Positions 14,841 to 21,897 of a stretch of DNA of 35,345 nucleotides are shown in pieces. A program made the position numbers and the translations under genes. Under the pieces are notes generated by a model, which did no database searches, was not told the DNA's origin, and worked only from the letters and a program-made list of their open reading frames with translations. The stretch's first letter is position 1. Every line of letters begins with the position of its first letter. This DNA comes from DRTC01 sp964521025 (GTDB lineage Bacteria; Cloacimonadota; Cloacimonadia; Cloacimonadales; TCS61), in assembly GCA_964521025.1 (NCBI GenBank), contig CAZFPK010000033.1, forward strand, positions 1 through 35,345, in the 5' to 3' direction.

Positions 14841-16280
14841 ATGAGCAATGAGATCAGGGTCAGGTTTGCTCCGAGTCCGACAGGATTTATGCATGTTGGA
14901 GGTTTGCGAACTGCTCTTTATAATTACCTTTATGCCCGAAAAGTCGGAGGAAAATTCATCCTCCGCATCGAAGATACGGATAGATCGAGATTTATCGAAG
15001 GAGCAGTTGAGAATTTGATAAATACTCTGAAAATTGTCGGTCTGGATTTTGATGAAGGACCGGGAAAGGATGAAGATTTCGGACCATACTTCCAATCGGA
15101 AAGAACGGAAATCTATCGAAAATATGCGGATGAATTGATTGACAAAGGTGCTGCTTATTATTGTTTCTGCACTTCTGATGATCTGGAAAAAATGAGAAAC
15201 GAGCAGAAAGAAAAAGGTCTCGATCAGCGTTATGACGGCAGGTGCAGCAGGTTGTCGAAAGCAGAAGTTCAAAAAAAATTGAAAAATAATGAGCCGTATG
15301 TTATTCGTCTGAAAACTCCCGCTGACGGAGATATCTTTTTCTACGATATTGTGCGGGAAAAAGTTACTTTCAAATGGGAAACTGTCGATGACCAGGTTTT
15401 GCTCAAATCGGACGGATTTCCAACTTATCATCTGGCGAATGTGGTGGATGATCATTTGATGGAAATTTCGCATGTGATTCGTGGGGAAGAGTGGCTTTCG
15501 AGTCTGCCCAAGCATCTTCTGATGTATGAGAAATTCGGCTGGAAACCTCCTAAAATGGCTCATCTTCCGCTGCTTCTGAACCCGGATAAATCCAAATTAA
15601 GCAAAAGGCAGGGAGATGTCGCAGTCGAGGATTTTCTGGGAAAAGGTTTTCTCCCCGATACTGTACTGAATTTCATCGCTCTTCTCGGTTGGCATCCGAA
15701 AGGAGATCGGGAATTTTTTACTTTGCAGGAACTGGAAAAGGAATTTTCTCTGAAAAGGATCACCAAAGCCGGTGCAGTTTTCGATCTGGAAAAATTGAAA
15801 TGGCTGAACGGTCATTACCTGCGAAGTTTGGATTTGAAATACATTTTGGAAAAAGCAGAACCTTTCTTTGAAAAAGCAGGAATTGATATTTCAGATAAAG
15901 CAAAATTCAGAAAAGTTGTGGATAATGCGAGAATGCGTATTTCTATCCTTTCCGAAATAATCGGGGAATCACGAAAATATTATTTCTCACCCGAACTGAA
16001 TGACGAGCAAAAAAAGATCGTGGAAATAGAAAGTTCACAGAAAATTTTCCGGTATTGGGAGAAGAAACTACATGAAATGGGCGCAATTTCCCAACAGGAA
16101 ATAAATGATTTGACCAAAAACTCGATGAGCGATTTACAGATCAAGGGTAAAGATTTTTATATTCCGATCCGATTGGCATTGATCGGAGTAGAACACGGAC
16201 CGGATTTTCCAACTATTATCGGGATTTTAGGGAAAGAGGAGACATTAGCAAGACTCGACTTGCTGCGAAGTACGAGTTGA
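14841..16280 (+). CDS. gltX: Glutamyl-tRNA synthetase
   Basis: Charges tRNA-Glu with glutamate in the cytoplasm. The 479-residue class I synthetase has the Rossmann fold start VRFAPSPTGFMHVGGLRTAL (7-26), with HVGG as the HIGH motif (18-21), ILRIEDTDRSR (about 39-49) for substrate binding, and KLSKRQG (252-258) as the KMSKS motif; the C-terminal anticodon-binding region follows from about 310. The ATG at 14841 has AAAAGGAG 8 bases upstream; the frame opens earlier but only through repeat sequence. The last nine residues (RLDLLRSTS) and the TGA stop come from an arm of the CTCGACTTGC repeat family, so the C-terminus may have been altered by insertion. glnS is nearby, so an indirect amidation route is not required. 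Confidence 0.96.
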   Translation: MSNEIRVRFAPSPTGFMHVGGLRTALYNYLYARKVGGKFILRIEDTDRSRFIEGAVENLINTLKIVGLDFDEGPGKDEDFGPYFQSERTEIYRKYADELIDKGAAYYCFCTSDDLEKMRNEQKEKGLDQRYDGRCSRLSKAEVQKKLKNNEPYVIRLKTPADGDIFFYDIVREKVTFKWETVDDQVLLKSDGFPTYHLANVVDDHLMEISHVIRGEEWLSSLPKHLLMYEKFGWKPPKMAHLPLLLNPDKSKLSKRQGDVAVEDFLGKGFLPDTVLNFIALLGWHPKGDREFFTLQELEKEFSLKRITKAGAVFDLEKLKWLNGHYLRSLDLKYILEKAEPFFEKAGIDISDKAKFRKVVDNARMRISILSEIIGESRKYYFSPELNDEQKKIVEIESSQKIFRYWEKKLHEMGAISQQEINDLTKNSMSDLQIKGKDFYIPIRLALIGVEHGPDFPTIIGILGKEETLARLDLLRSTS

Positions 16281-16335
16281 GGATTGCGGGTTGCGAATTA
16301 CGGGGTTTGAGTTACGGGATGCGAGTTTAGATTTT
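16251..16335. repeat. CTCGACTTGC repeat arm plus degenerate GAGTTGCGG tract
   Basis: AGACTCGACTTGCTGCGAAG (16251-16270) through GAGTTGAGGATTG matches one arm of the MITE-like element 27874-28024. It then runs into an imperfect tandem of about 7-9 bases (variants of GGTTGCGAATTACGG, GAGTTACGGGATGCG). It overlaps the last ten codons of gltX. A related fragment is at 17001-17027. Confidence 0.65.
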
Positions 16336-16370
16336 GAGTTGAAAGGTTTAAGGTCTGATAACTTCAACTC
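16336..16370 (+). terminator. Hairpin after gltX
   Basis: GAGTTGAAAG (16336-16345) pairs with CTTCAACTC (16362-16370), nine pairs with one unpaired base, followed by GAGTTTCCCTTTG. It has no clean T-run and may be a processing hairpin instead. Confidence 0.4.
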
Positions 16371-16373
16371 GAG

Positions 16374-16416
16374 TTTCCCTTTGTGTTACTTTGTGCCTTC
16401 ATGTCTTTGTGGTAAA
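16374..16416 (+). repeat. CTTTGTG-type leader repeat before the GNAT gene
   Basis: Three imperfect units, CTTTGTGTTA, CTTTGTGCCTTC and GTCTTTGTGGTAAA, end 15 bases before the ATG at 16432. The same pattern lies before holB (17078-17108) and arsC (20117-20147) and after the sigma gene (29305-29336). It resembles the CTTTGCGCCTTTGCG repeats found between genes in several phyla. Confidence 0.7.
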
Positions 16417-16431
16417 AAAAAGGAAGTAAAA

Positions 16432-16998
16432 ATGAAATACTTCAAAAAACTGATCGGAGAAAAATGTTACCTTTCTCCCATCAGTATCGATGATGCGCAG
16501 CAGTATGCGGAATGGCTGAACGACATGGAAGTTTCCAAAAATCTTGTGATGTCTTCCCGTCAAATTACTCTGGAAAGAGAGAAAGAAATCCTTTCCAATA
16601 TGAGCAAAAATCAATCTCAAATTTTCGGAATTATCGACAAATCTTCAGATAAATTGATCGGGAATTGCAGCTTGTTCAACATCGATCATATGAACGGAAA
16701 AGCAGGATTTGGAATTTTCATTGGAGATACATCTTATTGGGACAGAGGTTTCGGCACGGAAGCAGCAAAATTGATCCTCGATTACGGATTCAACATTCTC
16801 AATCTGCATAACATCTGGCTGGAAGTGTATTCTTACAATAAAAGAGCGATCAGGTCCTACGAAAAAGCCGGATTCAAAATGGTCGGGAAACGCAGAGAAA
16901 CAAAAATGATCAACAATCAAAGATTCGATGAAGTTTATATGGACATTCTGGGCAGTGAATTTGAAAGCGTTTATATTAAAAAAGTGATGGAAAAATAA
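16432..16998 (+). CDS. GNAT acetyltransferase, RimJ/RimL-like
   Basis: A 188-residue GCN5-related N-acetyltransferase, using acetyl-CoA to acetylate an amine. The N-terminus (KLIGEKCYLSPISIDDAQQY) is typical of the RimJ/RimL branch. The acetyl-CoA-binding signature is the GFGIFIGDTSYWDRGFGTEA stretch (about 98-117; WDRGFGTEA is the Q/RxxGxG/A loop). The NLHNIWLEVYSYNKRAIRSY run (about 127-146) and EKAGFKMVGKRRE complete the fold. Substrate unknown; protein N-terminal or amino-sugar acetylation are both plausible. The ATG at 16432 is preceded by AAAAAGGAAG. An upstream open frame to 16291 is repeat-derived, so it was trimmed. Confidence 0.9.
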   Translation: MKYFKKLIGEKCYLSPISIDDAQQYAEWLNDMEVSKNLVMSSRQITLEREKEILSNMSKNQSQIFGIIDKSSDKLIGNCSLFNIDHMNGKAGFGIFIGDTSYWDRGFGTEAAKLILDYGFNILNLHNIWLEVYSYNKRAIRSYEKAGFKMVGKRRETKMINNQRFDEVYMDILGSEFESVYIKKVMEK

Positions 16999-17077
16999 CG
17001 AGGTTCGAGATGCGAGGTGCGAGTTGTAAGATTTTAAACTTCAGTCAAGATTGCTGAAGCAAACTTAATTCAAGTTT

Positions 17078-17108
17078 TCTTTGTGTAACTTCGTGGCTTG
17101 GTGGTAAA
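17078..17108 (+). repeat. CTTTGTG-type leader repeat before holB
   Basis: CTTTGTGTAACTTCGTGGCT and TGGTGGTAAAG end two bases before the holB ATG. It closely matches the copy before the GNAT gene. There is no other ribosome site for holB, so the repeat forms its leader. Confidence 0.65.
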
Positions 17109-17110
17109 GA

Positions 17111-18229
17111 ATGTTTGAACAAATAAAAGGACAGGAAAAGGCGGTTTCGATCTTGAAAAACGCTATCGAAACAGACAAGATCGCTCATAGTTATCTTTTT
17201 TACGGACCCGATGGAGTAGGTAAATTTACTACTGCTCTCTATTTCGGGATGGCGATCAATTGTCATGCAACTTCCGATAAGCGCCCTTGCGGTTCATGCC
17301 CGTCATGTCGTAAATTCCTCTCATTTTCGCATCCGGATTTTCTATTTGTTTTCCCCTTCCCAAAAGAAAAAGATAAAGATATTACCATCGACGGCGAGAT
17401 CAAAACCGAGAAAATTCTGCTGGAATATGAAGCATACATCGAAAATAAGATCAAAACTCCCTGGCAGGAATTCCATTTTTCCAAAAATACCGGGATCAGG
17501 ATCGCCAGTATTCGCATGCTGGAGAACAGGATCAAACTTTCACCAAATGAAGGAAATTACAAAATCTATATCATCGAGAATGCGGAAACAATGGTGGTTC
17601 AAGCTGCAAATGCTTTCTTGAAAACTCTCGAAGAACCTCCCCACGACACGATCATTATCCTGACAACGAGCAAACCGAATTCTCTGCTGCCGACAATTCT
17701 ATCGAGATGTCAGAAAGTTCCTTTTTTCCAGGTTCCCCGAAAAATAATCGAAAAGGAATTGGAAGAAAATAAATTCCTGGAAAACATCGAAGCCAAAATG
17801 TTTGCCCGAATCGCTCATGGAAATATGGAAAAAGCCCTGCAGCTCGCAGAAAAAGGAACAACCGATTCCCGTAATGAAACGATCGAATTTCTGAATATCC
17901 TGATCGCTCAAGACGACTTGAGATTCATCGATTTTGCGAACCGATACCGCACTTCCAAAACGCAATCTCAATTAACGGAAATAATTTCACACTTGATCAT
18001 CTGGATAAGTGATATTTCCTATTTCAAGAATTTCCCATCCGAAATTGTCAATCTCGATAAGACCGATATGTTGGAAACTCTATATCACCAAAATCCGAAT
18101 GTCGATGAATATGCTCCTGAAATATTGGAATTCCTGGAATTGATGCTGAAAAAACTTACAGGACATGTCAACCCGCAATTGATCACTGTCGGGATTTATA
18201 ATAAATTGAGTGAGATCTTTTTTGGATAA
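17111..18229 (+). CDS. holB: DNA polymerase III clamp-loader subunit delta prime
   Basis: A 372-residue AAA+ clamp-loader ATPase-like subunit that helps load the sliding clamp at the replication fork. The start GQEKAVSILKNAI (7-19) is the conserved helix; the P-loop GPDGVGKFT is at 32-40, the zinc-binding cysteines are C51, C60, C63 and C66, and the later ENAETMVVQAANAFLKTLEE run carries the Walker B-like region. SRCQKVPF (about 197-204) is the SRC arginine finger. The C-terminal part is helical, as usual. The P-loop is intact, whereas many delta-prime subunits lose it, so DnaX/gamma-like activity cannot be excluded. GTG-free ATG start at 17111 with the leader repeat touching it. Next to gltX and GNAT on the same strand. 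Confidence 0.9.
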   Translation: MFEQIKGQEKAVSILKNAIETDKIAHSYLFYGPDGVGKFTTALYFGMAINCHATSDKRPCGSCPSCRKFLSFSHPDFLFVFPFPKEKDKDITIDGEIKTEKILLEYEAYIENKIKTPWQEFHFSKNTGIRIASIRMLENRIKLSPNEGNYKIYIIENAETMVVQAANAFLKTLEEPPHDTIIILTTSKPNSLLPTILSRCQKVPFFQVPRKIIEKELEENKFLENIEAKMFARIAHGNMEKALQLAEKGTTDSRNETIEFLNILIAQDDLRFIDFANRYRTSKTQSQLTEIISHLIIWISDISYFKNFPSEIVNLDKTDMLETLYHQNPNVDEYAPEILEFLELMLKKLTGHVNPQLITVGIYNKLSEIFFG

Positions 18230-18240
18230 ATCCAAACTTA

Positions 18241-18358
18241 ACAAATCTTTGAGATTTGTGAAATTTTCCTAAGCGGATAACATAGAATAAATTGAGCAAA
18301 CTTGATAAGTTTCTCTAAACAGAATAATATGGAATAATTAATTAAACTTGTTAAGTTT
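18241..18358. repeat. Hairpin and diverged 44-bp tandem unit before glnS
   Basis: ACAAATCT-TTG-AGATTTGT is at 18241-18259. Two copies of a roughly 44-base unit follow: CTAAGCGGATAACATAGAAT through AAACTTGATAAGTTT, then CTAAACAGAATAATATGGAA through AAACTTGTTAAGTTT (18344-18358, itself a palindrome). Part of the unit recurs at 27980-27996. Confidence 0.65.
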
Positions 18359-18389
18359 CAAAAACTCACAAGTTTATGAAGGAAAAAAA

Positions 18390-20066
18390 ATGACGGAAGA
18401 AAAAAAATCGAATTTCATCCGCGAAATAGTCGAGGATGACCTGAAAACCAATAAAAACAACCGAGAAGTTCACACGCGTTTCCCGCCGGAACCGAATGGT
18501 TATCTTCACATCGGACACGCCAAGGCTTTCTGCTTAAGTTTTGGAATTGCAGAGGATTACAACGGAACCTGCAATCTTCGTTTCGATGACACAAATCCTG
18601 TTAAGGAAGAGACTGAATATGTGGAATCTATCCAGGAAGACATCAAATGGATGGGTTTCAATTGGAAGGAAAATCTGTTTTTTGCTTCCGATTATTTTGA
18701 ACAACTTTATGAATTTGCCTTGAAATTGATCAAAGATGGAAAAGCATATATCTGCCATTTGAGTCCTGCTGAAATCCGGGAATATCGCGGCACTCTGACC
18801 AAATCCGGAAAAAATAGTCCTTATCGCAACCGAACCATCGCAGAAAACCTGGAATTATTCAAGAAAATGAAAAAAGGTGAATTCCAAAATAGCGAATGCG
18901 TTCTGCGAGCAAAAATCGATATGAGTTCTCCCAACATCAATATGCGCGATCCCATCATGTATCGCATCATTCACGCAGAACATCACCGAACAGGCAATAA
19001 ATGGTGCATTTACCCGAGTTATGATTTCACGCACGGACAGTCGGATTCCATCGAAAAAATCACTTATTCTCTCTGCGATCTCGGATTTGAAGACCATCGT
19101 CCGCTTTATAACTGGTTTATCAAAAATCTCGAAATCTTCCCCTCCAGGCAGATCGAATTTGCCCGTTTGAACCTGACTTACACAGTTTTGAGTAAAAGAA
19201 AACTACGAACACTCGTTGAAGAAAACTATGTTTCCGGGTGGGACGATCCGCGCATGCCGACATTGTCCGGATTACGCAGACGAGGATTTACACCGACTTC
19301 TATCCGCAGATTTATGGATCGGATCGGTGTTGCCAAAGCAGATAGCACCGTTGACATTGCTCTGCTCGAATATTTTATCCGCGAAGAATTGAACAAAACT
19401 GCTCCGCGTGTAATGGCAGTCCTGAATCCGCTGAAAGTTGTGATCACGAACTATCCGGAAGATCAGGTCGGGGAAATGGATGCAGTTAATAATCCGGAGG
19501 ATGAATCTGCAGGAACGCGGAAAGTTCCTTTCTCAAAAATATTATTTATCGAGAAAAATGATTTTTTGGAGGATCCTCCCAAAAAATTTTTCCGGCTCGC
19601 TCCGGGCAGAGAAGTTCGTCTCCGTTATGCCTATTTCATAAAGTGTGAAGAAGTTATCAAAGATGAAAAAGATGAAATAATAGAACTTCACTGCACTTAT
19701 GATCCAAAAACAAAAGGCGGTTCTGCTCCGGATGGTAGAAAGGTCAAAGCAACTTTGCATTGGGTTTCAGCAAAACATGCTATCGATGCAGAAGTGCGGC
19801 TTTATGACCGACTTTTCACCACGAAATTTCCGGAAGAGAATGGAGAAAGGAAAGATTTCAAATCAAACATTAATCCCGAATCATTAAAAATTCTGAAAAA
19901 CTGCAAACTCGAACCAAGCTTGAAATCAGCGAAACCTGAAGACAAATTCCAGTTTGAAAGACTTGGGTATTTTTGTGTAGATGCGGTTGATTCCAAAAAA
20001 GAAAATCTTGTTTTTAACCGCACTGTTTCCTTGCGAGATGATTGGGCGAGGATGCAGAAAAAGTGA
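18390..20066 (+). CDS. glnS: Glutaminyl-tRNA synthetase
   Basis: Charges tRNA-Gln directly with glutamine. The 558-residue protein starts MTEEKKSNFIREIVEDDLKT; RFPPEPNGYLHIGHAKAFCL (about 29-48) holds the HIGH motif and the substrate-specific PEPNGYLHIGHA sequence of GlnS. RFDDTNPVKE follows, then DFTHGQSDSIEKITYSLCDL, YTVLSKRKL (KMSKS equivalent) and GLRRRGFTPTSIRRF. The C-terminal anticodon-binding beta-barrels occupy about 340-558. Length and motifs are complete. ATG at 18390 with AAGGAAAAAAA just before. Bacterial GlnS is thought to derive from a eukaryotic gene and is patchy outside Proteobacteria; its presence with GltX means tRNA-Gln need not be made through GatCAB. Confidence 0.96.
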   Translation: MTEEKKSNFIREIVEDDLKTNKNNREVHTRFPPEPNGYLHIGHAKAFCLSFGIAEDYNGTCNLRFDDTNPVKEETEYVESIQEDIKWMGFNWKENLFFASDYFEQLYEFALKLIKDGKAYICHLSPAEIREYRGTLTKSGKNSPYRNRTIAENLELFKKMKKGEFQNSECVLRAKIDMSSPNINMRDPIMYRIIHAEHHRTGNKWCIYPSYDFTHGQSDSIEKITYSLCDLGFEDHRPLYNWFIKNLEIFPSRQIEFARLNLTYTVLSKRKLRTLVEENYVSGWDDPRMPTLSGLRRRGFTPTSIRRFMDRIGVAKADSTVDIALLEYFIREELNKTAPRVMAVLNPLKVVITNYPEDQVGEMDAVNNPEDESAGTRKVPFSKILFIEKNDFLEDPPKKFFRLAPGREVRLRYAYFIKCEEVIKDEKDEIIELHCTYDPKTKGGSAPDGRKVKATLHWVSAKHAIDAEVRLYDRLFTTKFPEENGERKDFKSNINPESLKILKNCKLEPSLKSAKPEDKFQFERLGYFCVDAVDSKKENLVFNRTVSLRDDWARMQKK

Positions 20067-20116
20067 TTTTTTTTCTCGGATTTTCGCGGATTGGACAAAT
20101 AAAAAAATTATAATTT

Positions 20117-20147
20117 TCTCTGCAACCTTCGCGTCTTTGCAGTAAGG
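20117..20147 (+). repeat. CTTTGCG-type leader repeat before arsC
   Basis: CTCTGCAACCTTCGCGTCTT and TGCAGTAAGG, followed by TTCGTGAAGTTCGTGTAATT. It is the same class as the copies before the GNAT gene and holB, here 35 bases from the start codon. Confidence 0.55.
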
Positions 20148-20181
20148 TATTCGTGAAGTTCGTGTAATTGGCGGATAGAAA

Positions 20182-20625
20182 ATGAAAAAATTAAAAGTCC
20201 TTTTTGTCTGCATTCACAATTCTGCTCGCAGCCAGATGGCGGAAGCATTCTTGAATTCTTTTGGAAGCGAATATTTTTATGCAGAAAGTGCCGGACTCGA
20301 TCCGGGGAAACTCAATCCAATAGTTGTCCGAGTAATGCAGGAAGAAGGTCTTGATATTTCCCAAAATAAACCAAATAGTGTCTTCGATTTTTTCAAACAG
20401 GAAAGAAAATACAACTTTGTGATTACTGTTTGCGATGAATCGAATAGCGAAAGATGTCCGATTTTTCCCGGTAGAACACAAAGGATCCATTGGAGTTTTG
20501 CCGATCCTTCTTCTTTTAAAGGTTCGGATGAAGAAAGATTGGAAGAAACGAGAGAAGTTCGGGATTTAATAAAGAAACAGATACTTGAATTTATTGAGGA
20601 AAATAAAGGATTATTCGAGTCGTAG
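20182..20625 (+). CDS. arsC: Arsenate reductase, thioredoxin-coupled type (low-molecular-weight phosphatase fold)
   Basis: A 147-residue cytoplasmic reductase of arsenate to arsenite. The P-loop CIHNSARS is at 10-17 (Cys10-x5-Arg16), and the redox relay cysteines are Cys84 and Cys92 in VCDESNSERCP, matching Cys10/Cys82/Cys89 of the S. aureus enzyme. IHWSFADPSSFKGSDEERLE carries the general-acid Asp-Pro loop. No arsR or efflux gene is nearby, so an isolated housekeeping or detoxification role is likely. The gene ends in GLFES then TAG, and the TTCGAGTCGTAG at its end is part of an inverted-repeat element, so the exact C-terminus may come from an insertion. ATG at 20182; ribosome site weak (GGCGGAT). 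Confidence 0.9.
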   Translation: MKKLKVLFVCIHNSARSQMAEAFLNSFGSEYFYAESAGLDPGKLNPIVVRVMQEEGLDISQNKPNSVFDFFKQERKYNFVITVCDESNSERCPIFPGRTQRIHWSFADPSSFKGSDEERLEETREVRDLIKKQILEFIEENKGLFES

Positions 20626-20751
20626 GAAAGGTATCAAACTTCATTCTGACGATCGACGACGACTCGGAACAACTCAATATATTATTATCTTATATTTTAT
20701 TTTGTCCGACCTGCTTTTGTTTCAACTCGTCGCTTTGTGTACGAGTCGAAT
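20613..20751. repeat. 139-bp inverted-repeat element at the 3' end of arsC
   Basis: ATTCGAGTCGTAGGAAAG (20613-20630) matches the reverse complement of CTTTGTGTACGAGTCGAAT (20733-20751) with a few mismatches. The left arm contains the arsC stop codon. The interior repeats CGACGACTCG and CAACTCGTCG. No gene is inside it. Confidence 0.6.
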
Positions 20752-20812
20752 GGTATTCTTTTCTTATTTTTGGTTACGCTCATGATGACTGATTACGATA
20801 ATTTTTAACTAA

Positions 20813-20838
20813 AAAAAAATCTCGGTTAAGATTTTTTT
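20813..20838 (+). terminator. A/T-stem terminator-like hairpin
   Basis: AAAAAAATCT-CGGTTA-AGATTTTTTT, a perfect 10-bp stem ending in a T-run. It can terminate transcripts from arsC and lies just before the next gene. Confidence 0.6.
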
Positions 20839-20910
20839 ATATGTCTCATTTTTTTTATTTTTGGATGCTCTCCAAAGACGAAACAGGTTATCGAACTGAA
20901 AAACTTCCCG

Positions 20911-21327
20911 ATGGATAATCTTGAGGGAATTATTACACAATCAGGAGTAGAATTTGACGGGGAAATATCTAACGACGGAAAAGGCTCTTTGAAGATAAAA
21001 GCTACCGAACCGATAATTATCAAACTTTTTGAAATCGGAAATATCGATATTCATAATGCACGCTTGATCTATAATGCAAAAGTCAAAACTGAAAATCTGC
21101 AAGGAAAAGTTTTCCTGGAAATGTGGTGTTCTTTCACAGGTCAAGGCGAATATTTTTCTCGGAATATCCAATCTTTCCTTACGGCAACAAATGATTGGTC
21201 ATCTATGGAAACCGTCTTCTTCTTGAAAAAAGGAGAAAATCCGGATAATATCAGATTGAACCTGGTCATAGATGGAAAGGGAATCGCCTGGATTGATGAT
21301 ATAAAACTGATGAAAATGGACTTATAA
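20911..21327 (+). CDS. Putative lipoprotein with beta-sandwich domain and damaged 5' end
   Basis: A 138-residue product from the ATG at 20911. The fold looks like a small carbohydrate-binding-type beta sandwich: SGVEFDGEISNDGKGSLKIK, then IHNARLIYNAKVKTENLQGK, LEMWCSFTGQGEYF, WSSMETVFFLKKGENPDNIR and DGKGIAWIDDIKL, as in CBM4/9-like domains. The same frame continues upstream as CLIFFIFGCSPKTKQVIELK, a lipobox-like end of a signal peptide, but it has no start codon before the TAA at 20827. An ATG at 20841 would enter this frame only if one T were removed from the eight-T run at 20849-20856. So the real gene is probably a lipoprotein, with a frameshift or a sequencing error at its start. If the ATG 20911 is used, it would be cytoplasmic. 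Function not recognised. Confidence 0.55.
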   Translation: MDNLEGIITQSGVEFDGEISNDGKGSLKIKATEPIIIKLFEIGNIDIHNARLIYNAKVKTENLQGKVFLEMWCSFTGQGEYFSRNIQSFLTATNDWSSMETVFFLKKGENPDNIRLNLVIDGKGIAWIDDIKLMKMDL

Positions 21328-21368
21328 CAAATCATTATAATTACTTTTGAGGAACTTATGAAAATTGA

Positions 21369-21500
21369 TGATCTCCAAAAAAGCCGGATACTGTCATTCT
21401 GAATCCTTCGACATCAATCAGGATAAACTGCGTCGAAAGACCGTTTGTACTAACATACTATGGAATTTTTTCCTAAAAAAGACTTAAAATGACAAAAACC
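21369..21500. repeat. Partial copy of the CTGTCAT dispersed element
   Basis: GATGATCTCCAAAAAAGCCG through ACTGTCATTCTGAATCCTTC and a GCGTCGAAAGACC stretch. It shares order and sequence with 27062-27245 and 35223-35344. The rest of the 570-base gap before the giant gene is AT-rich with no gene; a TTGACA at 21656-21661 has no good -10 partner. Confidence 0.6.
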
Positions 21501-21897
21501 GATTTTTTTTGGGACCATCACTATTTTCAGAAATCTTTTTCCGCAAGATATTACATTGATACATAATTGTATTTTCAATGAATAATAAAAAAATTATGAG
21601 TATAGAAAAACATTGCCTGATTTAATTCTGTTCACATTTATTAAGAAAAAAATATTGACAAATAATATGTTGAAAAAGCAGTTAACAAAATGAAAAAGAA
21701 GAATGGATTATCTGGTTCATTAGATGTTGTTCATATCGTATATTGTGAATACTTGCACTTACAAAGATGAGGATGAAAATTAAATATCAAAACTAAAAAA
21801 TTGGTCGTTACTATCGCAATTATTGATTTTAAACTTTTAATATCGTAATTAAACAAATTTTAAATCTAAAACAAAAAAAATTAAGGAGAGTTTTATT

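Noticed and set aside
14724..15563. A 279-codon frame antisense to the first half of gltX
   Set aside because: It is the reverse-strand shadow of a certain gene, and its translation is rich in Phe/Ser/Arg with no family likeness.
16291..16431. Longer N-terminus for the GNAT protein
   Set aside because: The extension is translated from repeat and leader sequence, and a good ribosome site lies at the ATG 16432.
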